64,000 nt of DNA from Pseudomonadota bacterium. GTDB taxonomy: Bacteria; Pseudomonadota; Gammaproteobacteria; Steroidobacterales; Steroidobacteraceae. The notes below the pieces were generated by a model. It did not search any database, had not been told where the DNA came from, and saw only the letters and a program-made list of their open reading frames with translations. The translations under genes and the position numbers were made by a program. Location: NCBI GenBank assembly GCA_023433705.1, contig JAEYUC010000102.1, positions 66,205-130,204 on the forward strand, in the 5' to 3' direction. This document shows positions 49,548-57,423 of this stretch, one piece after another; position 1 is the first letter of the stretch, and each line of letters starts with the position of its first letter.

Positions 49548-49576
49548 TGTCGATCCCCGGTCCGGCCAATCGGCCA
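49548..49576 (+). promoter_or_regulatory. ECF-like promoter, copy A (before YCII gene)
   Basis: TGTCGA (49548-49553), a 17-nt spacer, and CGGCCA (49571-49576), 47 nt before the YCII ATG. The same two elements with identical spacing precede the paralogue at 55337. From memory, ECF42-class sigma factors, which are genetically linked to DGPF/YCII proteins, recognise a TGTCGA minus-35; treat that as recollection. Confidence 0.55.
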
Positions 49577-49623
49577 ACCCTCGAACCCAACACCCGTTGG
49601 CACACTGATGTGGGAGAACGACG

Positions 49624-50055
49624 ATGCGAGTCATGGTGATCCTGAAAGCCAACCCGAACAGCGAATCGGGCGTGATGCCGAAGATGGAAGACATCGAGAA
49701 GACGATCCGCTTCAACGAGGAGATGACGAAGGCGGGGATCCTGAAGAGCGCCGATGGGCTGAAGCCGAGCAAGTTCGGCAAGCGCCTGACGTTCCGGGCG
49801 CACCGCAAGCCGTCGGTGACGGATGGCCCGTTTGCCGAAACGAAGGAGCTGGTCGCCGGCTACTGGATCTGGGAAGTGAAGTCGATGGAAGAGGCGATGG
49901 AGTGGGCGATGCGCATCCCCGATCCGGCGCCGGGGCAGGAGTCCGATGTCGAGATCCGACCATTCTTCGGGCCCGAGGACTTCGGTGAGGAGTTCACGCC
50001 GGAGCTGCAGGATAGAGTAGAAGAGATGCACCGGACGGTCGAAGCGAAGGCCTGA
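49624..50055 (+). CDS. YCII/DGPF family protein, copy A
   Basis: 143 residues. YCII-related pattern: MRVMVILKANPNSE, TKAGILKSADGLKP, DGPFAETKELVAGYWIWEVKSMEEAMEWA, and the C-terminal EIRPFFGPEDFGEEFTPEL. DGPF is the family hallmark. It is a small alpha/beta ferredoxin-like dimer, function unknown. Paralogous to the gene at 55337 and sharing its promoter elements. Confidence 0.9.
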   Translation: MRVMVILKANPNSESGVMPKMEDIEKTIRFNEEMTKAGILKSADGLKPSKFGKRLTFRAHRKPSVTDGPFAETKELVAGYWIWEVKSMEEAMEWAMRIPDPAPGQESDVEIRPFFGPEDFGEEFTPELQDRVEEMHRTVEAKA

Positions 50056-50139
50056 CGTTCGTCGTCCCGGGACATTCACGCGGAAAGGGCGCGGTTGATG
50101 CCGAAGGCAGCCGCGCCCTCCGCATATGTCGGAGGGGAC

Positions 50140-50463
50140 ATGCCGAAGATTCAGTTGATTCGCTTTCTGAAGATCGCGCAGGAAGATCTTGGGAATCTGC
50201 GGCGGACGCTGGTGAAGGGGCCGCTTGCGGAAGGCGAGCCCGAGTGGGGGCAGTTTCAGGAGGCGATCGATTTGATCGAGGCCGCGCTGAAGCAGTCCGA
50301 CAAGAATCAATTTCCGGCGGCGGCGAGGTCGGTGTCGAAGGCACTCGCGCTGACGGAGACGTTGAGCGCGAATTATCGGTCGCAGAATCCGGCGATTCGG
50401 GATCCGTTCAATCGGACGACGGTGGCGCTCATCGAGGTGCGACGGGAGCTGGGGCAGGTCTGA
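50140..50463 (+). CDS. Small helical hypothetical protein
   Basis: 107 residues from ATG 50140, which has GGAGGGG at ideal distance; the longer start at 50095 lacks one. It is predicted almost wholly helical (IQLIRFLKIAQEDLGNLRRTLVKG and FQEAIDLIEAALKQSDKNQF), with no signal or Cys. Family not recognised. Seventy-odd nt downstream of the YCII stop, same strand. Confidence 0.65.
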   Translation: MPKIQLIRFLKIAQEDLGNLRRTLVKGPLAEGEPEWGQFQEAIDLIEAALKQSDKNQFPAAARSVSKALALTETLSANYRSQNPAIRDPFNRTTVALIEVRRELGQV

Positions 50464-50482
50464 CGCGCGCCCCGGGTCCTAA

Positions 50483-52081
50483 CTATCTCCGCAGTGCTTC
50501 CTCCGATCGCGCACGCAGATTCTTACGAGCAGTAGCCACATCGCGCAGTAGCTCAGGAAGCAATTCGGACGCCGCCGTCCGCCTGGCGAACTGCTCGAAC
50601 GCAGCGAGCATTCGTTCCGCTTCCGCGAATGATCCCGCCACTGCCGGGCCGCGGCCATCAACGGTGACGTAAACCGGACTCGTGTGCGCAAAGCGCAGGC
50701 GGCTCGGCCTCACTCGCAATGGTTCGTCATCGCTCCCGGCTGAGTACCGCGCCAACTCCGGATCACTCAGTAGATCGTCATGGGCCGTTACCCGGACCGC
50801 GATCCAGGCGCCTTGTCGAACGTCGATCCGGACTTCTCCGGCGAGCTTCCGCTTTCCAACCGCCTCGAATGCGTGGCGGACCTCGCCATTGACGATCACT
50901 TCGAGCGTTTGCAGCGGCATGTCGGCCTCGGCTGCGATGTGCAGCGTGACCTCACCCCCTTGCTTCGGAAATGCGATCGTATCCCCCGGTCTATCGCCCG
51001 TGCCGGTGCGCAGATCGAGGATCGGGCCGTTGGTCACGAAGTTCCGACCCTCGGCCCAGGCGCGGTAGAAATCCGGGAGCGAGGCGTTTTTTTCCACGCG
51101 AACATAAGCGCGATTGAACCCCGGCGGGTTCTCCTTCACGCCGGTGGCGCTGCCCGCGCCGGCCGCCAGGCGAAGACCTATGTTGAGCAGTCGATAGTAG
51201 GTTTCCGTGTTCATCCGGTACATGCCTTCCGGCGTGTCCGGGTAGATAGGAAAGCCTTCGAGCTCCAGCAGATTCGAATATCGCCCGCGCGGCATGTATC
51301 GATGCATGTGGAACAGGTTGTTGGCGACGTTGACCACATTCACCAGGCCCAGCAGCGCGTCGAGGAGCACCTCTCGCGACCAACCGGCCTGGTAGTGAAC
51401 GATCGAACCCGCGGCGCGCGCATCGCGGATGTAGGGCAGGTTCGGGGTGCGCGGATCCGACGCGACAGTCACGGGTCGGGAACCGCCGGTGAGATAGACG
51501 GCGCCCCAGTCATACTCGACCTCGGCATCGAATACGCTCGCAGGCACGCGATGAGGGTCTCGCCCCAGTTTGTGGACGGATGCGTTGCCCGCGGGCGCGG
51601 CGCGCAGGGCATCCGGGCCGTTCCACCAGCTCAGCGAGGTGCCGAAGTCGAGGTCTTCGCCGGGCAACATGACCGCCAATCGTTCGGCGCCTTCGTGCAG
51701 ATGATTCTCGCCTCGGGCATATCCGCGCGATCGCATGTCGATCCAGCGCGAGAGCAGAACGCGCTCAGTGGCGCCCGATGCTGGCACCGTGATCTGTCGT
51801 TTGACGCGCCGGTACTCGAGCCCGCGTTCCGCGCGCAGCTCTACCACACCTGCAGGAACGTCCACTTCGATGGTTCCCTGGGCGTACACCCAGCGATCAT
51901 CGCCAATGGGCATCACGACTGCCGCCTCGGGCAGCACGGCCTCACCGCCGGCGGGTTGCACCAGAATGCGCGCGGGAATCGGCGCGCCCGATTCGTCGAG
52001 GAGCTCGATGCGCAGCGGCGCCGCAGTCGAAACGGAGATCAAACCGAATGCCAGCACGAGCAGCGTCGTGAGTCGTTTCAT
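50483..52081 (-). CDS. CehA/McbA-type secreted metallohydrolase (PHP-like)
   Basis: 532 residues from ATG 52081; an upstream ATG at 52099 is less likely. A signal peptide ends ISVSTAA. A carboxypeptidase-regulatory-like beta domain (about 25-125) is followed by the PHP-type metal region ENHLHEGAERL and VLPG-type VMLPGEDLDFGTSLSWWNG, then VHYQAGWSREVL and a C-terminal beta domain. These enzymes are known from carbaryl hydrolysis (CehA, McbA) but most members have other substrates. Periplasmic. Confidence 0.82.
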   Translation of the reverse strand: MKRLTTLLVLAFGLISVSTAAPLRIELLDESGAPIPARILVQPAGGEAVLPEAAVVMPIGDDRWVYAQGTIEVDVPAGVVELRAERGLEYRRVKRQITVPASGATERVLLSRWIDMRSRGYARGENHLHEGAERLAVMLPGEDLDFGTSLSWWNGPDALRAAPAGNASVHKLGRDPHRVPASVFDAEVEYDWGAVYLTGGSRPVTVASDPRTPNLPYIRDARAAGSIVHYQAGWSREVLLDALLGLVNVVNVANNLFHMHRYMPRGRYSNLLELEGFPIYPDTPEGMYRMNTETYYRLLNIGLRLAAGAGSATGVKENPPGFNRAYVRVEKNASLPDFYRAWAEGRNFVTNGPILDLRTGTGDRPGDTIAFPKQGGEVTLHIAAEADMPLQTLEVIVNGEVRHAFEAVGKRKLAGEVRIDVRQGAWIAVRVTAHDDLLSDPELARYSAGSDDEPLRVRPSRLRFAHTSPVYVTVDGRGPAVAGSFAEAERMLAAFEQFARRTAASELLPELLRDVATARKNLRARSEEALRR

Positions 52082-52171
52082 TTCACCGGTGAAGCACATC
52101 CCGTTGGCTGAGACGCACGGGCGTATCGAATCCTCTAATCACCGGTGATACCCCGAATCAGTCGCGGTGAA

Positions 52172-52684
52172 TCAGGCGGCGGCCGGCCGCTTCGACTGCA
52201 CGCCCAGATAGTCACGCTTGCCAACGGCCACACCGTTGTGACGCAGGATCGCGTACGCCGTCGTGAGGTGGAAATAGAAGTTAGGGATCGTGTGCTCGAT
52301 GAAATAGTCGGCGCCCGTCATCCATTCGCCTTTCCAGCGCGGCTGGCTCACGACGCGCGCGGCGGCGCCGTCGAAGTCTTTCGGCGTGAGTCCGTCCAGC
52401 AGCGTGACGATCGACCGCACCCGCGCCTGAAGCTCCGCGAGGGTTTTCTCGTTGTCTTCCTGGGGCTGCACCTGTTTTCCGGTCAGATAGCCCACGGACA
52501 GCTTCACCGTGTCGCAGGCGATCTGTACCTGTCGCGCGAGCGGAAACTGGTCCGGCGCGAGCCGCAAGGTGGCGAAGAGGTCCGGCTCGAAATTTTTCGA
52601 CCTGGCGTAATCGGCGGCCATACCGAGCCACTTGTCGAGTTGACCGAGCTGCTTCTTGAACTGGGTGAATGTTTCGCTGTACAT
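52172..52684 (-). CDS. DUF1993 family protein (DinB-like fold)
   Basis: 170 residues. DUF1993 pattern: FTQFKKQLGQLDKWLGMAADYARSKNF, FATLRLAPDQFPLARQVQIACDTVKLSVGYL, and C-terminal ADYFIEHTIPNFYFHLTTAYAILRHNGVAVGKRDYLG. The fold is a helical bundle of the DinB kind with possible metal-binding His at EHTIPNFYFH. Function unknown. The start is MYSETF; no strong ribosome site. Confidence 0.85.
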   Translation of the reverse strand: MYSETFTQFKKQLGQLDKWLGMAADYARSKNFEPDLFATLRLAPDQFPLARQVQIACDTVKLSVGYLTGKQVQPQEDNEKTLAELQARVRSIVTLLDGLTPKDFDGAAARVVSQPRWKGEWMTGADYFIEHTIPNFYFHLTTAYAILRHNGVAVGKRDYLGVQSKRPAAA

Positions 52685-52744
52685 GGGCTGCGAAGGTACG
52701 CGGATTTCGCGGACACGGCCATGCAAATCGGAAAGTTATGCTCT

Positions 52745-54022
52745 TCAACCCCCGACTTCCGGATGCTGCTGGAGCAGGTAAATGATCTCGGAACCCGCCA
52801 GGAAGATTGGCCCGTAGCCGTGCGCCGCGTTCACGTCCGTCGGGCGATAGAGATAAAACGTGTCGTCCCAGCCGAGACCCGTGCCGATGCAGGTGCCCTC
52901 AACCTGGCCGATCGAGTTCACTTTCCTCGTCAGGCCATTCCAACCGCGTAATGCGATGGGAGCCCAGGTCGGGCGGCTCAGCCAGCCCTTGTTGATGGCG
53001 CGCGTAATCGCGAATACGAACATCGCGCTCGATGACGTCTCCTCGTACGAATCCGGACGATCGAGCAACTGGTGCCAGAGACCTGAAGGCGCCTGCGTGC
53101 GCCGCAGCCCGGCGGCGTGCGCCTTGAAGATGGTCAGCAACTGCGACCTCTGGGGATGATCCGTCGGCAGCTCCGTCAGCAACTCCGCCATGGCCATGAA
53201 CGCCCACCCGTTGGCCCGCGCCCAGTGGAACGCCGGGTGCGGACTCATCTCCTGGACCCAGCCGTGCATCCACAGGTTGTTCTGCGTCACGAACATCCTC
53301 GAGTGGAACTGGATGATCTGTTTCGCGGCGTCGTCGAAGTAGCGGCGGTCGCCCGTGAGTTTCCCCATCTGCGCGAGGCACGGCACGCTCATGTAAAGGT
53401 CGTCGAGCCACACCGAGTTCGGCAGCGGATCGTTGCGCTTGAACGTGCCGTCGCTCAGGCGGACTTGCCGCCTCGAAACCCAGTTCGCGTAGTTGTCGAT
53501 CCAGGGGCGCAGGTTGGAGATGCCCGCACGCTGCGCCTTGATCATCGCCGCGCACATCGAGCCGGAGTCGTCGAGGTTCTGCGGGAAGAGCACCCTGCGC
53601 AGCGTGACACTGCCGGACGCCACGGACGACGGATACGTATCGTAGGTCGCTGTCGGGTAGTTCGCCCGCATGTGCGACGCCATGCGCGCGATCCCGGAGA
53701 GGCGGGTGTTCACATAGTTGCGGTAGCGCTGGTCGCCCGTGACCGTCGTGGCGCGCAGCATGCCGGCATAGATGACGCCCGCTTCGTACGTGTTGATCCG
53801 AATGTCGGTGCGCCCGAGCGCGACGTTCCGCGGCATGTTGTCGAGCGAGACCGCGGCGCCCGTGTCGCCGTTGATGGGCTTGAGCGGGGATGCCATGAGT
53901 AGATAGCCATGCACGCGGTTCATGACCGCGCGGATGGATGATTGGGTGGTGGGCGCGGTTTGCGCGAAGGTCGCGCTGGCGCTCAGGAGCGAGACCATCA
54001 ACAGGGTGGGGATGCGAGACAT
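52745..54022 (-). CDS. Secreted GH88/GH105-type unsaturated glucuronyl/rhamnogalacturonyl hydrolase
   Basis: 425 residues with a signal peptide ending ATFA-Q. An (alpha/alpha)6 barrel with the catalytic Asp in SVWLDDLYMSVPCLAQMG, plus WMHGWVQEMSPHPAFHWARANGW and GLWHQLLDRPDSYEETSSSAMFVFAI. Such enzymes remove unsaturated uronic acids left by polysaccharide lyases, so the organism likely uses pectin-like or host-derived glycans. No lyase or transporter sits next to it in the window. It shares the minus strand with DUF1993 and CehA-like genes but the gaps are not coupled. Confidence 0.88.
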   Translation of the reverse strand: MSRIPTLLMVSLLSASATFAQTAPTTQSSIRAVMNRVHGYLLMASPLKPINGDTGAAVSLDNMPRNVALGRTDIRINTYEAGVIYAGMLRATTVTGDQRYRNYVNTRLSGIARMASHMRANYPTATYDTYPSSVASGSVTLRRVLFPQNLDDSGSMCAAMIKAQRAGISNLRPWIDNYANWVSRRQVRLSDGTFKRNDPLPNSVWLDDLYMSVPCLAQMGKLTGDRRYFDDAAKQIIQFHSRMFVTQNNLWMHGWVQEMSPHPAFHWARANGWAFMAMAELLTELPTDHPQRSQLLTIFKAHAAGLRRTQAPSGLWHQLLDRPDSYEETSSSAMFVFAITRAINKGWLSRPTWAPIALRGWNGLTRKVNSIGQVEGTCIGTGLGWDDTFYLYRPTDVNAAHGYGPIFLAGSEIIYLLQQHPEVGG

Positions 54023-54441
54023 GCGAGGGTCCTCCGTGAACCTCCGTATATCCCTTTGCCTGTGCCGCGCGGATCGGAAAGTCGCCAGACGCGAGCGGCT
54101 GACGTCCTACTGCAAGATTAGGCTGTGTGAATTAAGTGGGATGGAAACAACCTGGCACGAGGTGAAACTGTCGGGGCTGATAGATGGCTCGCTGGGTTGG
54201 AGCCTCACAGCGCGAGTAACGCATTGATGGTCAAGGATAAGGGCGGGCCATTACCTTCTTGTACCCACAGGGGGATACGGATCCTGGTTACCACCGTAAA
54301 AGGGCGACGGCCCAGCCAGGTCGTGGCATTGACTGCCGGAACCGCGCGGCAAATTGACACACGCCGGCGCTCAAGTGGGTTGCGGGCCAGGGTGGATAGG
54401 CCTCATGCTGCCATCGCCTGATCTGACAAACGAGGATCGAC
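54023..54441. other. 419-bp intergenic region with no recognised feature
   Basis: Between the divergent GH105 gene and the TonB-like gene. Both strands lack a plausible gene. It holds short GC hairpins, and TTGACA occurs at 54354 but no good minus-10 follows. It is unusually long for this region. I looked for riboswitch consensus (c-di-GMP, cobalamin, TPP, glycine) and did not recognise any. Base composition is somewhat less GC-rich than the neighbouring genes. Confidence 0.5.
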
Positions 54442-55029
54442 ATGCGCGCCAGAGCCATCTCCATCACGTTCGATCAATCCTCGCCGATGATGTTGGCGCT
54501 GGCGCTGGTGCTGGTTGCCTGCGCCACGCAGCGGGCGTTGAAGGTCGTAGTGCCGCGCGCCGGCGACGTCGCGATGAGTGTCGTCGAACCACTCGCCGAG
54601 CAAAGCTATGCGAATACGTCCGATGCGCAGTGGGAGCTTCCGCTGCCATTCGAGGAGAACGAAACTCCCATCTATCCACCGGAGTTGCTGTCCGCGAATC
54701 TGCCGCCTATGACGGTGCGCGTTCGAATCATCGTCGACGAGCACGGGTCAGTCGTCGATTCCAAGGCGCTGGCGGCGCCACCTGACTACCCGCAGTTCTT
54801 TGCCACCACGCAGGCTGCCGTGCATGACTGGAAGTTCTGGCCGCTCGTGAAGTGGCAGGCCGTCGCAGGCACTCGAACGGACATCGAATTCAACGGATGG
54901 GTGCGCACGTATGAAGGCACCGCGACCGCGTTGCCGTTCCACCAGGACTACGACATCACGTTTACGCAGAAGGATGGGAAGGGCGTTGTCACTTCTTCTT
55001 CACCGACTCCGCGCGCGGCGGGGCAGTGA
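54442..55029 (+). CDS. TonB C-terminal-domain-like secreted protein
   Basis: 195 residues. Signal region with lipobox-like VLVACAT at about residue 27. After a linker, the TonB_C-type fold appears: TPIYPPELLSANLPPMTVRVRIIVDEHGSVVDSKAL and DWKFWPLVKWQAVAGTRTDIEFNGWV. There is no TonB N-terminal Pro-rich anchor, so this is an isolated energy-transducer-like domain. Function unknown. Confidence 0.7.
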   Translation: MRARAISITFDQSSPMMLALALVLVACATQRALKVVVPRAGDVAMSVVEPLAEQSYANTSDAQWELPLPFEENETPIYPPELLSANLPPMTVRVRIIVDEHGSVVDSKALAAPPDYPQFFATTQAAVHDWKFWPLVKWQAVAGTRTDIEFNGWVRTYEGTATALPFHQDYDITFTQKDGKGVVTSSSPTPRAAGQ

Positions 55030-55044
55030 CGACACGTGAGAAGT

Positions 55045-55120
55045 TGGCTCCCTGGGTTGGACTCGAACCAACGACCAACGGATTAACAGTCCGACGCTCT
55101 ACCGACTGAGCTACCAGGGA
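55045..55120 (-). tRNA. tRNA-Asn (GTT)
   Basis: Read on the minus strand, a full cloverleaf can be folded: acceptor TCCCTGG pairing with CCAGGGA, D-arm with TAGCTCAGTCGGTAGAGC, anticodon loop ACTGTTAATC with GTT, and TTCGAGTCC in the T-loop. The discriminator is G and the CCA end is encoded (55045-55047). Length 76 nt. It lies between the TonB-like gene and a YCII gene; no attachment-site copy of its 3' end was seen. Confidence 0.97.
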
Positions 55121-55271
55121 ACCGAGAACCGGTGAAGGGCGCGCATTCTGGCGACGGCGTTGGGCGGCGTCAAGCAATCCTCTCCGAATCAGCCACTTAC
55201 GCCTGAAATACTTGACTTCGATCCTAGGGAATGGCCGTTCGGCTGGCATCCCCGCGACAGGCCCGGTGAAA

Positions 55272-55300
55272 TGTCGATCCGGCCCGGGCCCGTTCGGCAA
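55272..55300 (+). promoter_or_regulatory. ECF-like promoter, copy B (before YCII gene)
   Basis: TGTCGA (55272-55277), exactly 17 nt, then CGGCAA (55295-55300), 36 nt before the ATG. It matches copy A at 49548 in both boxes and spacing, though the spacer sequences differ. Confidence 0.55.
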
Positions 55301-55336
55301 GGAAACGAACCGAACACTTATCCAAGGAGCAGAACG

Positions 55337-55777
55337 ATGCGAGTCATGGTGATGGTGAAGGCGACCCGGAACAGCGAAGCGGGGATCATGCCGCCCGAGA
55401 ATCTGCTGGGCGACATGATGAAGTTCAACGAGGAGCTCGTGAAGGCGGGCGTCATGGTGGCGGGCGATGGCCTGAAGCCGAGTTCGCAAGGCAAACGCGT
55501 GCGTTTCACGGGCAATGGCGGCAAGCAGTCGGTCATCGACGGGCCGTTCGCGGAAACCAAGGAGCTGGTCGCGGGCTACTGGATCTGGAACGTGAAATCG
55601 ATGGACGAGGCGGTCGAGTGGCTCAAGAAGTGCCCGGACCCGATGCCGGGTGAGCCGTCGGAAATCGAGATCCGTCCCTTCTATGAGATCGAGGATTTCG
55701 GGGCGGCGGCGACGCCCGAGCTCATCGCCAAGGAAAAGGAATTGCGCGCGACGGTCGAGCAGCGCCAGAAGCAGTAA
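55337..55777 (+). CDS. YCII/DGPF family protein, copy B
   Basis: 146 residues, with AAGGAGC before the ATG. It shares MRVMVMVKATRNSE, the KAGVMVAGDGLKP region, DGPFAETKELVAGYWIWNVKSMDEA and EIEIRPFYEIEDFG with copy A; identity is high at the N-terminus and the DGPF block, lower in the C-terminal helix (LIAKEKELRATVEQRQ). Function unknown. Downstream of the tRNA. Confidence 0.9.
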   Translation: MRVMVMVKATRNSEAGIMPPENLLGDMMKFNEELVKAGVMVAGDGLKPSSQGKRVRFTGNGGKQSVIDGPFAETKELVAGYWIWNVKSMDEAVEWLKKCPDPMPGEPSEIEIRPFYEIEDFGAAATPELIAKEKELRATVEQRQKQ

Positions 55778-55887
55778 GGAAGGATGGGCGACGACCGCGG
55801 CGTCGCCCCTCGTTTCGCAATGTGTGCAACCGGATGCACCGGGGGCGGGTCGCAACACCGCCCACAATCACGAACAAGGGTTCCCCC

Positions 55888-56355
55888 ATGCGCACGTTTA
55901 CTCGAGTCGCATTGATTACTGCTGTCCTGATGTTCTCGGCCTGCGCCTCGGCGCCGCAGGCGGTGAATGATCCCGCGGCCGAGAGAGAAATCACCGAGCG
56001 AGTCCGGTTGCTGCTGGACCGCTACGCGCGCAACGACCAGATTGGCGTCGTCGCGATGCTCGATCCGGAGCGTTTCGTGCTGCTCGGTACGAACTTCAAC
56101 GAAAAGATCACCAGCTCCACGGAGCTGCGTGCGTTCATGGATCGGGATTTCGACCAATGGAAGACCGCGAGCTTCAAGGATGTCCGCGATTTCGACGTGC
56201 GCACGAACGGCACTCTGGCCACCGCGAATTTCGTTTTCACGTTCGAGGCTGCCGCGGGGCCCTCGCTACCGATCCGCGGCACGACGACCTGGCGGAAGGT
56301 GAACGGCGAGTGGCTGCTCACGCAGAGCACGAGCGCGCTGCCACCGCAGTATTGA
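55888..56355 (+). CDS. SnoaL/DUF4440-like lipoprotein
   Basis: 155 residues. Lipobox MFSAC. An NTF2-like cone fold is suggested by LLLDRYARNDQIGVVAMLDPERFVLLGTNFNEKI, LRAFMDRDFDQW, FDVRTNGTLATANFVFTF and TTTWRKVNGEWLLTQSTSA. Such proteins act as ketosteroid-isomerase-like folds without fixed function. Its stop codon overlaps the minus-35 of the MerR-type promoter. Confidence 0.8.
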   Translation: MRTFTRVALITAVLMFSACASAPQAVNDPAAEREITERVRLLLDRYARNDQIGVVAMLDPERFVLLGTNFNEKITSSTELRAFMDRDFDQWKTASFKDVRDFDVRTNGTLATANFVFTFEAAAGPSLPIRGTTTWRKVNGEWLLTQSTSALPPQY

Positions 56356-56382
56356 CCTGGAGCTGACTCGAAGTCGGACCAT
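56352..56382 (+). promoter_or_regulatory. MerR-family promoter (19-bp spacer with dyad)
   Basis: Minus-35 TTGACC (56352-56357), a 19-bp spacer, and minus-10-like GACCAT (56377-56382). Inside the spacer is an imperfect dyad: GACCTGGAGC (56354-56363) against ACTCGAAGTC (56366-56375), 7 of 10 pairs. Overlong spacers with a dyad are the hallmark of MerR-activated promoters. It is placed before the metal-transport-like gene and the merR-type gene. Confidence 0.6.
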
Positions 56383-56405
56383 GTGCTCCTCGCAAAGGAG
56401 CACCG

Positions 56406-56645
56406 ATGAAAGGGTCGAATTCGAGTTCGAGGAAATCACGTTCGCTGTTCGCTGCGGCCGCGATCCTGCTGGGATGCGCGGCCTGCTGCGCATTGCCCTT
56501 CCTGGCAGCGCTCGGGTTCACCGGGGCGGCCGCCGGCGCGATCGCGTGGATGCGCAGTCACGAGCTGTGGCTGGGAATCGCGATCACCGTCGGCGTCCTC
56601 GCCGTCGGGCTCGGCTGGAAACTATCGAAGCTCCGCAAGAGTTAG
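56406..56645 (+). CDS. Small Mer-type metal transport-like membrane protein
   Basis: 79 residues with two helices: FAAAAILLGCAACCALPFLAAL and LWLGIAITVGVLAVGLGW. The CAACCALPF motif in the first helix matches the cysteine pair used by MerT/MerF-like mercury carriers, which also start near a short basic tail. A strong ribosome site (AAAGGAG, 4 nt upstream) is present. First gene after the MerR-type promoter. Metal unknown. Confidence 0.7.
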   Translation: MKGSNSSSRKSRSLFAAAAILLGCAACCALPFLAALGFTGAAAGAIAWMRSHELWLGIAITVGVLAVGLGWKLSKLRKS

Positions 56646-56680
56646 TTGCGGCTGCCCGATGATCCGGCCATATTCGGTCG

Positions 56681-57094
56681 ATGCGAACGATGTCGATCGG
56701 AGAAATGGCCCGCCGCACGGGAGTGCCGGCGACGGCGCTGCGTTATTACGAGAAGGCGGGTGTGTTGCCAGCACCCCTGCGAGTGAGCGGCCGGCGGGCA
56801 TATGCCGCGAATGCGCTGCAACGCGTGCAGATGCTGCGCTTCGCGCAGCAAGCGGGCTTCTCGCTCGAGGAGATCAAGGCGCTGCTCGGTGGCGCATCGC
56901 CGCTGAGCGCGCGCTGGCAGTCGCTCGCGAAGTCGAAGCTCTCGGAGCTCGATCGACTCGCCGCGAAGATCGACGAGATGAAACGCGCGTTGTCGATCGC
57001 GCTCGATTGCGGCTGTGTGAAGGTGGAAGACTGCACGTTGTCGCCGGAGCATCTCGCGGCCGCGAAGCCCGCGTCCGGGTCATGCTGTCGCTGA
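56681..57094 (+). CDS. MerR-family metal-responsive regulator
   Basis: 137 residues. Winged-helix HTH MSIGEMARRTGVPATALRYYEKAGVLPAPLRVSGRRAY, then AGFSLEEIKALLGG and the dimer helix SKLSELDRLAAKIDEMKRAL. Metal-binding Cys lie in DCGCVKVEDC and in the C-terminal CC. Cys spacing is of the ZntR/CadR kind rather than MerR's own; the exact metal is not predictable. The upstream ATG at 56681 precedes a second in-frame ATG at 56690. It overlaps ynfA by 13 nt. Confidence 0.88.
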   Translation: MRTMSIGEMARRTGVPATALRYYEKAGVLPAPLRVSGRRAYAANALQRVQMLRFAQQAGFSLEEIKALLGGASPLSARWQSLAKSKLSELDRLAAKIDEMKRALSIALDCGCVKVEDCTLSPEHLAAAKPASGSCCR

Positions 57095-57423
57095 GCGCGT
57101 TCGCCAAGACGTTCGGGCTGTTCGTCATCACCGCGATCGCGGAGATCGTCGGCTGTTACCTGCCGTACCTGTGGCTCAAGAAAAACGGCTCGGCCTGGCT
57201 GCTGGTGCCGGCCGCCGCGAGCCTCGTCGCCTTCGTGTGGCTGTTGTCGCTGCATCCGACCTCTGCCGGGCGCGTGTATGCGGCGTACGGGGGCGTGTAT
57301 GTCGCCGTCGCGATCCTCTGGTTGTGGTGGGTCGATGGAGATCGGCCGACGTCGTGGGACCTGGTCGGCGCGGGCGTCGCCGTGGCCGGCATGGCCATCA
57401 TCATGCTTGCGCCGCGCAGCTGA
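57082..57423 (+). CDS. YnfA/UPF0060 family membrane protein
   Basis: 113 residues with four helices: FGLFVITAIAEIVGCYLPYLWL, AWLLVPAAASLVAFVWLLSL, VYAAYGGVYVAVAILWLWWV and SWDLVGAGVAVAGMAIIML. The family pattern ITAIAEIVGCYLPYLWL-KNGSAWLL...AGRVYAAYGGVYV is clear. UPF0060 proteins resemble small multidrug resistance transporters. Third gene of the MerR operon; converges on hipA with no gap. Confidence 0.92.
   Translation: MLSLSAFAKTFGLFVITAIAEIVGCYLPYLWLKKNGSAWLLVPAAASLVAFVWLLSLHPTSAGRVYAAYGGVYVAVAILWLWWVDGDRPTSWDLVGAGVAVAGMAIIMLAPRS

Noticed and set aside
54023..54441. Riboswitch in the long intergenic region
   Set aside because: No match by eye to cobalamin, TPP, glycine, FMN, SAM or c-di-GMP consensus.
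55045..55120. tRNA-Asn as an integration site for a genomic island
   Set aside because: No second copy of the tRNA 3' end, no integrase and no change in composition were seen nearby.
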